Positions 24,287 to 32,688 of a stretch of 64,000 nucleotides of DNA are shown piece after piece (the stretch's first letter is position 1; the number at the start of each line of letters is the position of its first letter). The stretch lies in the NCBI RefSeq assembly GCF_001411495.1, contig NZ_CP012982.1, positions 310,001 to 374,000 of the forward strand, read 5' to 3'. The stretch is from Burkholderia cepacia ATCC 25416. GTDB taxonomy: Bacteria > Pseudomonadota > Gammaproteobacteria > Burkholderiales > Burkholderiaceae. Below the pieces are notes generated by a model, which worked only from the letters and a program-made list of their open reading frames with translations, was not told the DNA's origin and did no database searches. Position numbers and translations under genes: made by a program.

Positions 24287-25942
24287 CTACGCGACGGCCT
24301 CGGCGGCCGGCGCGACGCTGCGGCCGCGATCGGCGGCGCGCGCGTCCTCGAGGATCATGTCGGACGCCTTCTCGGCGACCATCACGATCGGCACGTTGGT
24401 ATTGCCCGATACGAGGGTCGGCATGATCGAGCAGTCGACCACGCGCAGCCCGCGCGTGCCGTACACGCGCAGCCGCTCGTCGACGACCGCGAGCGGATCG
24501 CTCGCGACGCCCATTTTCGCCGTACCGGACGGATGAAAGATCGTCTGCCCGTATTCCCGGCAGAACTCGAGCAGTTCGTCGTCCGTCTGCGCGTCCGCGC
24601 CCGGTCGCACCTCGCGCTTCATCAGCTGCGCCATCGGCTCGGTGGCCGCGACGCGTCGCGCGAAGCGCACGCCGGCCACCGTCGTGCGGCGATCGCGCTC
24701 GGTGTCGAGATAGTTCGGCTGGATCGACGGCGCGTCGCGCGCATCGTCGGTGCGGATTCGCACGGTGCCGCGCGATTCGGGCCGCAGCTGGCAGATCGAA
24801 TACGTGCAGCCGGGAAACGGATGCACGCTGCCGCCCGCCGAATCCGCCGACAGCGTCGAGAAATGGAACTGGATGTCGGGCGTCGCCGATTCGTCCGGCA
24901 GCGCACGGCAGAACATCCCGCCCTGGTTGATGCCGATCGCGAGCGGGCCGCCGCGGAACAGCGCCCATTGCAGCCCCATCTTCGCGCGGCCGACCCACGA
25001 ATGCAGTTCGTCGTTGGTCGTGATCGGCTTCGTCACTTCATAGATCAGACGAATCTGCAGATGATCCTGCAGGTTCTCGCCGACGCCCGCCCGATCGGCG
25101 ACGACCGGAATCCCGTGCCGCCCCAGCAGCGCGGCCGGCCCGACGCCCGACACCTGCAGCAGTTGCGGCGACTGCAGCGCGCCGGCCGCGAGGATCACCT
25201 CGCGCAGCGCACGCACGTCGTGAACCTTGCCGTGCTGCACATACCGCACGCCGGACGCCTGCGTGCCGTCGAACAGCACCTTCAGCGCCTGCGCATCGGT
25301 TTCGACATGCAGGTTCGGCCGCCCGCGCGCGGGCTTCAGGTAGGCCACCGCCGTCGAGCAGCGCAGCCCGTTGCGCGTGGTGAGCTGGTAGTAGCCCACG
25401 CCCTCCTGGTCGCCCGTGTTGAAATCGTCGACGGTGCGCACGCCGAGCCGGTTCGACGCGGCGACGAACGCATCGACGAGTTCGTGCCGCTGCCGGATCG
25501 CGGAAGCCCACAGCGGGCCGCCGGTGCCGCGCGTCGGCCCTTCGCCGAGCGTGTTGTGTTCGAGCTTGCGGAAATACGGCAGGCATTCGCGCCAGCTCCA
25601 GCCGCGATTGCCGAGCGCGGCCCAGTGATCGTAGTCCTGCTGCTGCCCGCGCACGTAGATCAGCCCGTTGATCGAGCTGCAGCCGCCGAGCGTGCGGCCG
25701 CGCGGCCAGTACAGGCGGCGGTTGTGCATGTTCGGATCGGGATCGGTGTGGAAGCCCCAGTTGTACACGGGGTGGAACATCGTCTTGCCGTAGCCGATCG
25801 GCACGTGGATCCACATATAGCTGTCGGCGGGGCCGGCTTCCAGCAGGCACACCGTATGGCGGCCGCCGTCGGACAGCCGGTTGGCGAGGACGCAACCGGC
25901 CGATCCCGCGCCGACCACGACATAGTCGAAGCTGCGTGTCAT
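24287..25942 (-). CDS. GMC-family (choline dehydrogenase-like) FAD oxidoreductase
   Basis: A 551-residue GMC flavoenzyme. The FAD-binding motif is DYVVVGAGSAGCVLANRLS near residue 6, GMC signature 1 is GRTLGGCSSINGLIYVRG near residue 82, and signature 2 is GALQSPQLLQVSGVGP. The C-terminal active-site region has FHPSGTAKMG and NTNVPIVMVAEKASD. Relatives such as BetA and AlkJ oxidise alcohols to aldehydes in a quinone-linked way. The start ATG 25942 was preferred over a frame extending 26 codons upstream because CGGAGACACGGA precedes it and alignment begins there. The substrate is unknown; it is divergent from an IclR gene and upstream of an MHS importer. Confidence 0.88.
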   Translation of the reverse strand: MTRSFDYVVVGAGSAGCVLANRLSDGGRHTVCLLEAGPADSYMWIHVPIGYGKTMFHPVYNWGFHTDPDPNMHNRRLYWPRGRTLGGCSSINGLIYVRGQQQDYDHWAALGNRGWSWRECLPYFRKLEHNTLGEGPTRGTGGPLWASAIRQRHELVDAFVAASNRLGVRTVDDFNTGDQEGVGYYQLTTRNGLRCSTAVAYLKPARGRPNLHVETDAQALKVLFDGTQASGVRYVQHGKVHDVRALREVILAAGALQSPQLLQVSGVGPAALLGRHGIPVVADRAGVGENLQDHLQIRLIYEVTKPITTNDELHSWVGRAKMGLQWALFRGGPLAIGINQGGMFCRALPDESATPDIQFHFSTLSADSAGGSVHPFPGCTYSICQLRPESRGTVRIRTDDARDAPSIQPNYLDTERDRRTTVAGVRFARRVAATEPMAQLMKREVRPGADAQTDDELLEFCREYGQTIFHPSGTAKMGVASDPLAVVDERLRVYGTRGLRVVDCSIMPTLVSGNTNVPIVMVAEKASDMILEDARAADRGRSVAPAAEAVA

Positions 25943-26131
25943 TCCGTGTCTCCGTTCCGGGGTTTTGAAAAAATCCGGTATGTTTCGTCCAAATTTATTG
26001 AGCGCACGGCGCACGTACAAGCCGATTTATTGTCCACGCGGCGAATGTGGTACAAAAACCGTTCAATTCGTTTCATTTCCATCGCACACACACCATCCCG
26101 GGACGCACGCCGATCCCGACGGAGGAGACAC

Positions 26132-26956
26132 ATGCGCGAACCTGCCCCCGCGCTGCCCGATGGCGCGCCCGCCGACGACGCGCGCGTGCTGCGCGCCCTC
26201 GCCGTGCTCGAAGCGCTCGCGTCGGCCGGCCAGCCGTACACGCTGTCGCAGCTCGCCGCGCGGCTGCATATCCCGAAGGCGACGCTGCTGCGGCTGATCG
26301 AGTCGCTGGAGGCGCGCGGCTACGTGATCCACATGCCCGACTCGCGCGGCCACGACCGCGGCATCGCGCTCGGCCCGCGCGCCGCGCAGTTCGCGCTCGC
26401 GGCGCTGTCGAACAACACCTTCACGCGCGGCTGCCGCTCGGTGCTGCGCGCGCTCGTCGACGTGCTCGGCGAAACCTGCAACCTCACCGCGCTCGACGGC
26501 GACACGGTGCTGTACGTCGAACGTGTCGAGACGACCGAGCCGCTGCGGCTCGAGATGCGGCCCGGCATGCGCGTGCCGCTGCACTGCACGGCGAGCGGCA
26601 AGCTGTTCCTGTCGCAGATGAATGCGCTGGAGCGCAACGCGATGCTCGCGCGGCTCACGCTGAAGAAGATGACCTACCGGACGCTGACCGATGCGCAACT
26701 GCTCGCGGCCGAGCTCGACCGGCTCGCCGCGCGCGGCGTCGGCATCGACAACGAGGAATTCGTGCGCGGGATGGTGGCCGTCGCGGTGCCGGTGAAGGAT
26801 GCCGCGAGCGGCCGCGTGCTCGCGGCGCTCGCCGTGCATGCGCCGACCGCGCGCGCGACGCTCAACGATCTGCTGGAGAACGTGCCGAAAATGCGCGACG
26901 CGGCGACGCGGCTCGCCCCGCTGCTGCAGGCGGCCGATGGCGCACCGGCGGGTTGA
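26132..26956 (+). CDS. IclR-family regulator divergent from the GMC/MHS genes
   Basis: A 274-residue IclR protein. The winged helix has YTLSQLAARLHIPKATLLRLIESLEARGYV. The effector domain has LGETCNLTALDGDTVLYVERVE, HCTASGKLFLSQM and VGIDNEEFVRGMVAVAVPV. It is a close paralogue in pattern of the IclR protein at 13655. The start ATG 26132 follows GGAGGAGACAC. The 189-base divergent region is AT-rich and contains GTTCAATTCGTTTC (26061-26074), whose complement shares GAAACGAAT with the palindrome upstream of xsc. It likely regulates the GMC oxidoreductase and transporter. Confidence 0.9.
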   Translation: MREPAPALPDGAPADDARVLRALAVLEALASAGQPYTLSQLAARLHIPKATLLRLIESLEARGYVIHMPDSRGHDRGIALGPRAAQFALAALSNNTFTRGCRSVLRALVDVLGETCNLTALDGDTVLYVERVETTEPLRLEMRPGMRVPLHCTASGKLFLSQMNALERNAMLARLTLKKMTYRTLTDAQLLAAELDRLAARGVGIDNEEFVRGMVAVAVPVKDAASGRVLAALAVHAPTARATLNDLLENVPKMRDAATRLAPLLQAADGAPAG

Positions 26957-26969
26957 AGCGGCTGTGCGT

Positions 26970-27121
26970 GGTCACTCGGTCACTCGGTCACTCGGTCACT
27001 CGGTCACTCGGTCACTCGGTCACGCGGTCAAGCGGTCAAGCGGTCAAGCGGTCAAGCGGTCAAGCGGTCAAGCGTTCAAGCGTTCAAGCGTTCAAGCGTT
27101 CAAGCGTTCAAGCGTTCAAGC
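26970..27121. repeat. Octanucleotide tandem array, 19 units in ordered blocks
   Basis: Exactly 19 consecutive 8-base units: six GGTCACTC, one GGTCACGC, six GGTCAAGC and six GTTCAAGC. Each block differs from the next by one or two substitutions, so the array records stepwise point change followed by expansion. The last unit supplies the stop codon and the final codon's edge of the minus-strand gene at 27116-27439. Eight is not a multiple of three, so a change in copy number shifts any frame through it. This is a strong candidate for slipped-strand length variation. Confidence 0.97.
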
Positions 27122-27439
27122 GAGGTGATAACGCAGCCAGAAGGTTTCGCGGCACGCGTTGTCGAACGTCATCCGCGTCGGGCCGATCGGCTGCGCATCG
27201 GGATGGCGAAGCACGTCGTAGTCGATCCAGCACTCGGCGCACAGCAGGTCCGACGGCGCGCGATCCTGCTCGACCGAGCGGCGCACGATCGCGCCGTTGT
27301 CGAAGCGGTATTCGGTTTCGTCGCGGGTGACCTCGACGTCGTCGTCGGTCCAGCGGTCGTGCGACGTGACATGCGACACGATCGACACCGGGCCCGCGAG
27401 CCCGTGGATCGCGGCGACGTAGGAAATGAGCTTGTCCAT
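27116..27439 (-). CDS. Conserved-looking hypothetical protein
   Basis: A 107-residue soluble protein beginning MDKLISYVAAIHGLAGPVSIV and ending WLRYHLA. It is rich in acidic residues and Trp/Tyr with two cysteines in LLCAECWIDYD. I do not recognise the family. The ATG at 27439 has only a weak ribosome site. Its last codons and stop are read out of the final unit of the octanucleotide array, so expansion of the array would not lengthen the protein but deletion of the last unit would alter the C-terminus. It lies 115 bases downstream of the DUF2891 gene on the same strand. Confidence 0.6.
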   Translation of the reverse strand: MDKLISYVAAIHGLAGPVSIVSHVTSHDRWTDDDVEVTRDETEYRFDNGAIVRRSVEQDRAPSDLLCAECWIDYDVLRHPDAQPIGPTRMTFDNACRETFWLRYHLA

Positions 27440-27554
27440 GGCGAGGCGGCGAACGGAGGGATGGCCGCCTCGCGCAACATGGATGGCACGAGGCGGCCCG
27501 AGCGGCGAGTATAGCCGCGCATCGATGACCTTGCCGCCCGTGGGGTTTCGCGCG

Positions 27555-28577
27555 CTACGCCTCCAGCGCGAGCAACGCGAACGTCGCGAGCCAGTGCTCG
27601 CCCATGTAGTCGCCGGCCACGTGCGCGAGCGCGCTCGCGAGGTGCCGGCCGGCCGCATCGAGCAGCTTCGCGCGCCGCGCGTCGCCTTCCGGCAGCGCGC
27701 CGGCGAGCGCGCGCTGGCACCACGCGCGGCTCAGGTTCAGCCCGTCGAGGTGGGCGATCTTGCCGTCGCTGCGATCGCTGACCGTCGCCGGCTCGAACAG
27801 CGTCGCCGGCTCGCCGCGCGCGAGATCGGGCAGGAAGCGCGCGAACCAGCCGTCGAATTCGGCGGCCGGCAGCACGCGCCGCATCAGTTCGGCCTCCATC
27901 AGCGCCGGCGACAGGAATTCGTCGCCCGACGGCTCCCACGCCTGGCACGCGACGTCGTTCAGGTGCCAGCGCTTCGCGGTATCGACGATCAGCGCCGCGA
28001 GCCCGTCGCGCTGCGTGTCGCGCGCGAAGTCGAGCGTGAGCGCCAGCGCGAACGCGGTGTTGAAGTGCGTGCCGACGCGCAGCGGATAGGTCGCTTTCGG
28101 CAGGAAGGTCTCGAAGCGCGACACGAACAGGTCGGTGAGCGGTGCCATCGTCTTCGCCCAGCGCGCGGCCTGCGGCAGCGCGCCCCTCAGCGCGAGCCGC
28201 TCGAGCTGCGCGGCGAGCGCGAGCAGCCACGCCCAGCCGTAGGGCCGCTCGAAGCCGCTGTTGTGCGGCAGCGCGAGGTACGCCCGCTCGCCGGCGACGT
28301 TCGCATCGGTGAAGTGCGCATCGACGATCGCGACGATGCGTTCGGCCTCCGGCAATGCCGGGTAGCGTTCGAGCACGCGCAGCACGAGCCAGTAGCCGTG
28401 CACGCACGAGTGCCAGTCGTAGCTGCCGTAGAAGATCGGGTGCAGCGCGCGCGGCCCCTGCACGTCTTGCGGGCCGGCGAGCGAATGCGTGAGCTTGTTC
28501 GGATATTCGCGGGTCAGGTGCGCGAGCGCGAGCGACGCGAACTTCGACGCGAGTTCGGGGGTGAGTCGGTCGGTCAT
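27555..28577 (-). CDS. DUF2891-family protein
   Basis: A 340-residue soluble protein. ALHPIFYGSYDWHSCVHGYWLVLR near the N-terminus and YLALPHNSGFERPYGWAWLL are the strongly conserved blocks of DUF2891, which has an alpha/alpha-barrel look with invariant His/Trp/Asp residues. I chose the ATG at 28577; an ATG five codons upstream is also possible. It overlaps the region just after DUF979 (20-base gap), so it is the third gene of a DUF969-DUF979-DUF2891 operon. Its biochemical activity is unknown to me. Association with putative 5-oxoproline transport suggests a role in pyroglutamate or peptide use. Confidence 0.8.
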   Translation of the reverse strand: MTDRLTPELASKFASLALAHLTREYPNKLTHSLAGPQDVQGPRALHPIFYGSYDWHSCVHGYWLVLRVLERYPALPEAERIVAIVDAHFTDANVAGERAYLALPHNSGFERPYGWAWLLALAAQLERLALRGALPQAARWAKTMAPLTDLFVSRFETFLPKATYPLRVGTHFNTAFALALTLDFARDTQRDGLAALIVDTAKRWHLNDVACQAWEPSGDEFLSPALMEAELMRRVLPAAEFDGWFARFLPDLARGEPATLFEPATVSDRSDGKIAHLDGLNLSRAWCQRALAGALPEGDARRAKLLDAAGRHLASALAHVAGDYMGEHWLATFALLALEA

Positions 28578-28596
28578 GAGGATCTCGTCCATCGAG

Positions 28597-29547
28597 TCAG
28601 AAGCGGAATACGAACGCATACATCAGCAACGTGTTCACGGCGAGCAGCAGCACGGCGGTCGGCCACTGCGCCTTGATCACGCCGTTCTTGTCCTTCAGTT
28701 CGAGCAGCGCCGCCGGCACGATGTTGAAGTTCGCGGCCATCGGCGTCATCAGCGTACCGCAGAAGCCGCTCAGCATCCCGATCGCGCCGACGATCGCCGG
28801 GTTGCCGTGGAACTGGTGGACGATCAGCGGCAGGCCGATGCCGGCCGTCATCACGGGGAACGCGGCGAAGCCGTTGCCCATGATCATCGTGAACAGCGCC
28901 ATGCCGACCGTATAGGCCGCGACCACCGCGAACGGCGAATCGATCGGCACCCACTCCTTCACGAGCCCCGACACCACGCCGCCGACACCCGCGACCGCGA
29001 ACAGCGCGCCGAGCGCCGCGAGCATCTGCGGCAGGATCGCGGCCCAGCCGACCGCATCCATCGTATGGCGTGCCTCCCTCACCGCATGCACCGGCGAATC
29101 GCGCAGCATCGCGAGCGCGACGGCGAACGCGACGAGCGTGCCGAGCACGAGCGAGATCAGCGTCACGCTCTTCTGGTCGACGAACGGCACGCCCTTCAGC
29201 GCGAACGTCCCGATCAGCGTGACGACCGGAATCAGCAGCGCGGGCAGGAACAGCCGGTTGCCGAAACGCTGCGCGAGCGTCTCGCGGCGCACGGCCGCGG
29301 CTTCCCCGGCTTCGTCGGACTTGCCGCGCCCGAGCTTGCCCGAGCCGGCGAGCACCGCGAGCGCGATCGCGAGGCAGCCCGTCACGAAATGCGGCAGCAG
29401 CGCGCCGAACAGGAACGTGACCGCATAGATCGCCCAGAACGCGAAATTGACGATGCGGCGCGGGTTCGTGCGGTCCGTCAGGTTGAAGCACGCGAACGCG
29501 GCGAACATCAGCCCCGCTAGCGTGTACAGCGATTCGAGGCCGATCAT
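28597..29547 (-). CDS. DUF979-family membrane protein, putative 5-oxoproline transporter subunit
   Basis: A 316-residue protein with about nine to ten hydrophobic segments, starting MIGLESLYTLAGLMFAAFAC. AAILPQMLAALGALF and FTMIMGNGFAAFPVMTAGIG are typical of DUF979. Recent annotation pipelines name DUF969/DUF979 pairs as two-subunit 5-oxoproline transporters; I rely on that rather than on a visible substrate site. The start ATG overlaps the DUF969 stop (ATGA), which fixes it and implies coupling. Confidence 0.85.
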   Translation of the reverse strand: MIGLESLYTLAGLMFAAFACFNLTDRTNPRRIVNFAFWAIYAVTFLFGALLPHFVTGCLAIALAVLAGSGKLGRGKSDEAGEAAAVRRETLAQRFGNRLFLPALLIPVVTLIGTFALKGVPFVDQKSVTLISLVLGTLVAFAVALAMLRDSPVHAVREARHTMDAVGWAAILPQMLAALGALFAVAGVGGVVSGLVKEWVPIDSPFAVVAAYTVGMALFTMIMGNGFAAFPVMTAGIGLPLIVHQFHGNPAIVGAIGMLSGFCGTLMTPMAANFNIVPAALLELKDKNGVIKAQWPTAVLLLAVNTLLMYAFVFRF

Positions 29548-30233
29548 CGCGCGCCCTCCCGCCCGACCAGGCCGAAGCCGCGCGTGAGCCGGCGGTCGAG
29601 CAGCGCGAGGCGCGTGCAGTGGATCAGCAGCGCGGCGATCGCGGTCGGGATCGCCCACACCGACAGGTGCAGCGGTTCGATGGAAATCCCGTTCTGTTCG
29701 AGAAAGCCCTTGATCAGCAGGATCGACTGGATCGCGATGAAGATGTCCTCGCCGAAGAACACGGCGACGTTGTCGACGCCCGACGCATGCGCGCGGATCT
29801 GCTGGCGCACCGCTTCGGGCAGCTCGCCGTGCCGGTTGACCGCGGCAGCCTCGGCCATCGGCGCGATCAGCGGACGCACCATCTGCGCATGGCCGCCGAG
29901 CGACGTGAGGCCGAGCGCGGCCGTCGCCTGGCGCAGCACGAAGTACAGCATCAGCACGCGGCCGGTGGTGGCCGCCTGCACACGCGAGATCATCCGCTTC
30001 GCCTGTTCCTTGAGCCCGTTGCGCTCGAGCAGCGCGATCACCGGCAGCGTCAGCCAGATGAGCCCCATGTAGCGGTTTTCGGTGAACGCCTTGCCGAACG
30101 CGCTGACGATGTCGACGAGATTCAGCCCGCCCGCCAGCCCCGTCGCGAGCCCCGCGATCGTGACCACCAGCAGCGCATTGAAGCGCAGCGCAAAACCGAT
30201 CACGACGATCGGCACCCCAATCAGCACCAGCAT
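29544..30233 (-). CDS. DUF969-family membrane protein, putative 5-oxoproline transporter subunit
   Basis: A 229-residue membrane protein beginning MLVLIGVPIVVIGFALRFNA. Conserved DUF969 features include FTENRYMGLIWLTLPVIALLE, TSLGGHAQMVRPLIAPMAEA and VAVFFGEDIFIAI. It is the first gene of the operon with DUF979 and DUF2891, and its ribosome site AAGGAGGAGCA is strong. The palindrome TTTATCGATAAA about 90 bases upstream may be the operator of the operon. Confidence 0.85.
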   Translation of the reverse strand: MLVLIGVPIVVIGFALRFNALLVVTIAGLATGLAGGLNLVDIVSAFGKAFTENRYMGLIWLTLPVIALLERNGLKEQAKRMISRVQAATTGRVLMLYFVLRQATAALGLTSLGGHAQMVRPLIAPMAEAAAVNRHGELPEAVRQQIRAHASGVDNVAVFFGEDIFIAIQSILLIKGFLEQNGISIEPLHLSVWAIPTAIAALLIHCTRLALLDRRLTRGFGLVGREGAR

Positions 30234-30324
30234 TGCTCCTCCTTGTATCGGACGCGCGGCGCCTTGGCAACGCGCCGCCTGCCCGGTTTGGACCGGGCTC
30301 TGACGGCGCAATCTAGCACGAGAC

Positions 30325-30336
30325 TTTATCGATAAA
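30325..30336. promoter_or_regulatory. Palindrome TTTATCGATAAA upstream of the DUF969 operon
   Basis: A perfect 12-bp palindrome in the only AT-rich patch of this intergenic region, about 92 bases before the DUF969 start. GntR/FadR-type regulators often bind such AT-rich palindromes. No GntR gene is adjacent, so the regulator must be elsewhere. Confidence 0.45.
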
Positions 30337-30571
30337 AAGTCGACAATTTGCTGCTTCGGGTAAACGTTGAAGTGTGCGGACACCGTGCCCGAACCATGTG
30401 TCGGCGACGTTTCATCCGAGGAATCGGTGGCTGGCCGGCCGGCGCGGACGCACCGGTCGCGGCACGCGCGTTGCCGCCCCGGAGCGCGGCGTGCGACGGG
30501 CCGCCGCGCGTGGCGGAGCACCGGTGCGCCGACTAAACTGGAAAGCATCGGCAACGGACGGGAGAGCCGCC

Positions 30572-30796
30572 ATGATTGACGTATTCCAGACCATCGGCAG
30601 CCGCGCGTTCTCCGCTCATCTGGCGAAGGACGGGATGGTGACGCTGATGGAGCAACGCCATGAGGTCGATCGCGTGACGCTCGCGACCGCGTATGCCGCG
30701 CTCGTCGAGGAAGCCGAGCAGGAAGACGACCTGCTCGACGCGACGGTCGAAGGCATGATGCGCGCGCTGATCCAGGGGTACGCGCGCAGCCATTGA
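30572..30796 (+). CDS. Small hypothetical protein
   Basis: A 74-residue acidic protein beginning MIDVFQTIGSRAFSAHLAKDG. It looks mostly helical with the run VEEAEQEDDLLDATVEGMM. No family recognised. The ATG at 30572 sits behind GGGAGAGCCGCC. It is divergent from the DUF969 operon and convergent with the next gene. Confidence 0.6.
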   Translation: MIDVFQTIGSRAFSAHLAKDGMVTLMEQRHEVDRVTLATAYAALVEEAEQEDDLLDATVEGMMRALIQGYARSH

Positions 30797-30853
30797 CGGC
30801 GCGGCCGGTTTCCTCCGGCGCCCGCCGAAGCGGAAAACGAGCCTGCGCGGGCG

Positions 30854-31282
30854 CTACGCGGCCGGCGTGCCGGCGCCCCTGTCGAACCACCGGCCCGCGC
30901 GCAGTTGCCGGTAGTCGGCCTGCGTGAAGATCCTCAGCAGGTTCGCGGCCGCGCCGTTGCTGGCGCGGTCGAGCGCCGTCATGAAGGCTTCGACTTCGTC
31001 GCGGCCGGCAAACAGGATCGTGCGGAAGTAGCGTTCGCGTTCCGCGTCGGACAGGTTCGTCGCGCTCAGCTGGTATGGATGGTGAAGCGCCGCGAACAGG
31101 AAGTAGTAGCGCTCGGCGTCGTCGCGCAGCACGCGCACCGCGTCGGGATCGACCGGGAAATCGCGGTGGAACGACGCGTGTCCGCTCTCGATGTAGATCC
31201 GGTACAGCAACCGGCCGTCATGCTCGGTGACGATCGGCGCCCACGGGGCGCGGCTGACGAGTACGGTGTCGGGCACGGCCAT
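30854..31282 (-). CDS. Hypothetical soluble protein
   Basis: A 142-residue protein beginning MAVPDTVLVSRAPWAPIVTEHDG. It contains FPVDPDAVRVLRDDAERYYFLFAALHHPYQL and ends FDRGAGTPAA. No signal peptide, membrane segment or family that I recognise. The ATG 31282 follows GGGAGAATTCAGG; the frame is open upstream but without a start signal. It is divergent from the WspF-like gene, with a 347-base gap. Confidence 0.65.
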   Translation of the reverse strand: MAVPDTVLVSRAPWAPIVTEHDGRLLYRIYIESGHASFHRDFPVDPDAVRVLRDDAERYYFLFAALHHPYQLSATNLSDAERERYFRTILFAGRDEVEAFMTALDRASNGAAANLLRIFTQADYRQLRAGRWFDRGAGTPAA

Positions 31283-31629
31283 CCTGAATTCTCCCCGTCT
31301 TTTTCTTCGAAGCCGCCACGGTAACATGCCGGCTTCCGCGGCCTGCCGTGCCGAAACCGCGCGGCCGTGCACGCACGCGCGGGCCGGCCCGGCTCCGCCG
31401 CCCGCCGCAAACACCGCACAGTCATAGAGGAAACGCACTGAATCGGCGCAATGCGCAAATTTTTCGATTGCCGCCGCCCGCGCCGCATGACAGCATTCGG
31501 GGCGTCGCCAACCGAAAAGAATGCCGTGCCGTCCGGCCGCCGATGCCGTCCGGCGGCGCCGAACAGGCCCCCTCCTTCCATGAACCCGGCCCACCTCCAG
31601 CATCACGAACCGACCGGAGAATTCCGCTT
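31283..31629. other. Divergent intergenic region upstream of the WspF-like gene
   Basis: About 347 bases, GC-rich except around 31415-31475 (GCGCAAATTTTTCGATTG), which may include the promoter. No Wsp receptor or kinase gene is present here. I see no repeat or terminator. Confidence 0.5.
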
Positions 31630-32634
31630 GTGAACATCGGCATCGTCAACGACCTCCCGCTTGCCGTCGAGGCGATGCGCCGCGCGATCGCGCGACGGCC
31701 CGAGCACCGCGTGCTGTGGGTCGCGACCGACGGCGCGCAAGCCGTCGAACTATGCGCCACGCAGCCGCCCGACGTCGTGCTGATGGACCTGATCATGCCG
31801 AAATTCGACGGGATCGAAGCGACGCGGCGGATCATGCGATCCGAACGACCGTGCGCGATCCTGATCGTGACGAGCTGCATCGGCGCGAATGCGTGGCGCG
31901 TGTTCGAGGCGATGGGCGCCGGCGCGCTCGACGCGGTCGATACGCCGCGGCTCGGCGACGGCTCGGCCGGCGACACGACCCGGCTGCTGCTCGCGAAGAT
32001 CGACCAGATCGGCCGCCTGCTCGACGCGCCCGGCGGCTCGCGCCTCGCCGGCACGCCCCCGCGCACCGGCGGCGGACCGCTGATCGCGATCGGCGCATCG
32101 GCCGGCGGCCCCGGCGCGCTCGCGTCGGTCCTCGGCGGCCTGCCGGCCGATTTCAACGCACCGATCGTGATCGTGCAGCACGTCGACCGCGCGTTCGCCG
32201 AAGGCATGGCGCAATGGCTCGACGGCCAGACGTCGCTCGCCGTGCGCGTCGCGCGCGAAGGCGACCGCCCGCAGCCGGGCGTCGCGCTGCTCGCCGCAAC
32301 CGACGACCACCTGCGCATCACGCGCGCCGGCACGCTCGAATACACGCGCGAGCCGGCCGCCACGCCGTATCGCCCGTCGGTCGACGTATTCTTCAACAGC
32401 CTGACCGAGCACTGGCCCGGCCGCGTGATCGGCGTGCTGCTCACGGGGATGGGCCGCGACGGCGCGATCGGCCTGAAGGCGCTGCGGATGAAGGGCTACC
32501 ATACGATCGCGCAGGACGAGGCGACGAGCGCCGTCTACGGCATGCCGAAGGCGGCCGCGACGCTCGGCGCGGCGCGCGCGATCCTGCCGCTCGGACGCAT
32601 CGCGGGCGAGCTGGCGGCGCTCGCACGGATCTGA
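31630..32634 (+). CDS. wspF: CheB-type protein-glutamate methylesterase, WspF-like
   Basis: A 334-residue response regulator plus methylesterase. The receiver domain has VVLMDLIMPKFDG (phospho-acceptor Asp near residue 54). The CheB catalytic triad is visible as Ser in IGASAGGPGAL, His in IVQHVD and Asp in GMGRDGAIGL. It is assigned WspF because a WspR-type cyclase follows 54 bases later. The start GTG at 31630 was chosen for CGGAGAATTCCGCTT upstream and because the receiver domain begins right there. In the Wsp system WspF demethylates the receptor WspA and resets signalling to WspR. None of wspA-E is adjacent. Confidence 0.8.
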   Translation: MNIGIVNDLPLAVEAMRRAIARRPEHRVLWVATDGAQAVELCATQPPDVVLMDLIMPKFDGIEATRRIMRSERPCAILIVTSCIGANAWRVFEAMGAGALDAVDTPRLGDGSAGDTTRLLLAKIDQIGRLLDAPGGSRLAGTPPRTGGGPLIAIGASAGGPGALASVLGGLPADFNAPIVIVQHVDRAFAEGMAQWLDGQTSLAVRVAREGDRPQPGVALLAATDDHLRITRAGTLEYTREPAATPYRPSVDVFFNSLTEHWPGRVIGVLLTGMGRDGAIGLKALRMKGYHTIAQDEATSAVYGMPKAAATLGAARAILPLGRIAGELAALARI

Positions 32635-32688
32635 GCCCGATGAACACCGCAACACCCATGCCTGCCTTCGCAACAACCCGCATCGACC

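Noticed and set aside
26970-27121. Octanucleotide array as a CRISPR
   Set aside because: Units are contiguous with no spacers and are only eight bases long; no cas genes nearby.
28645-29491. Overlapping frames on the plus strand opposite DUF979
   Set aside because: No domain or start signal; the minus-strand membrane protein is the obvious gene.
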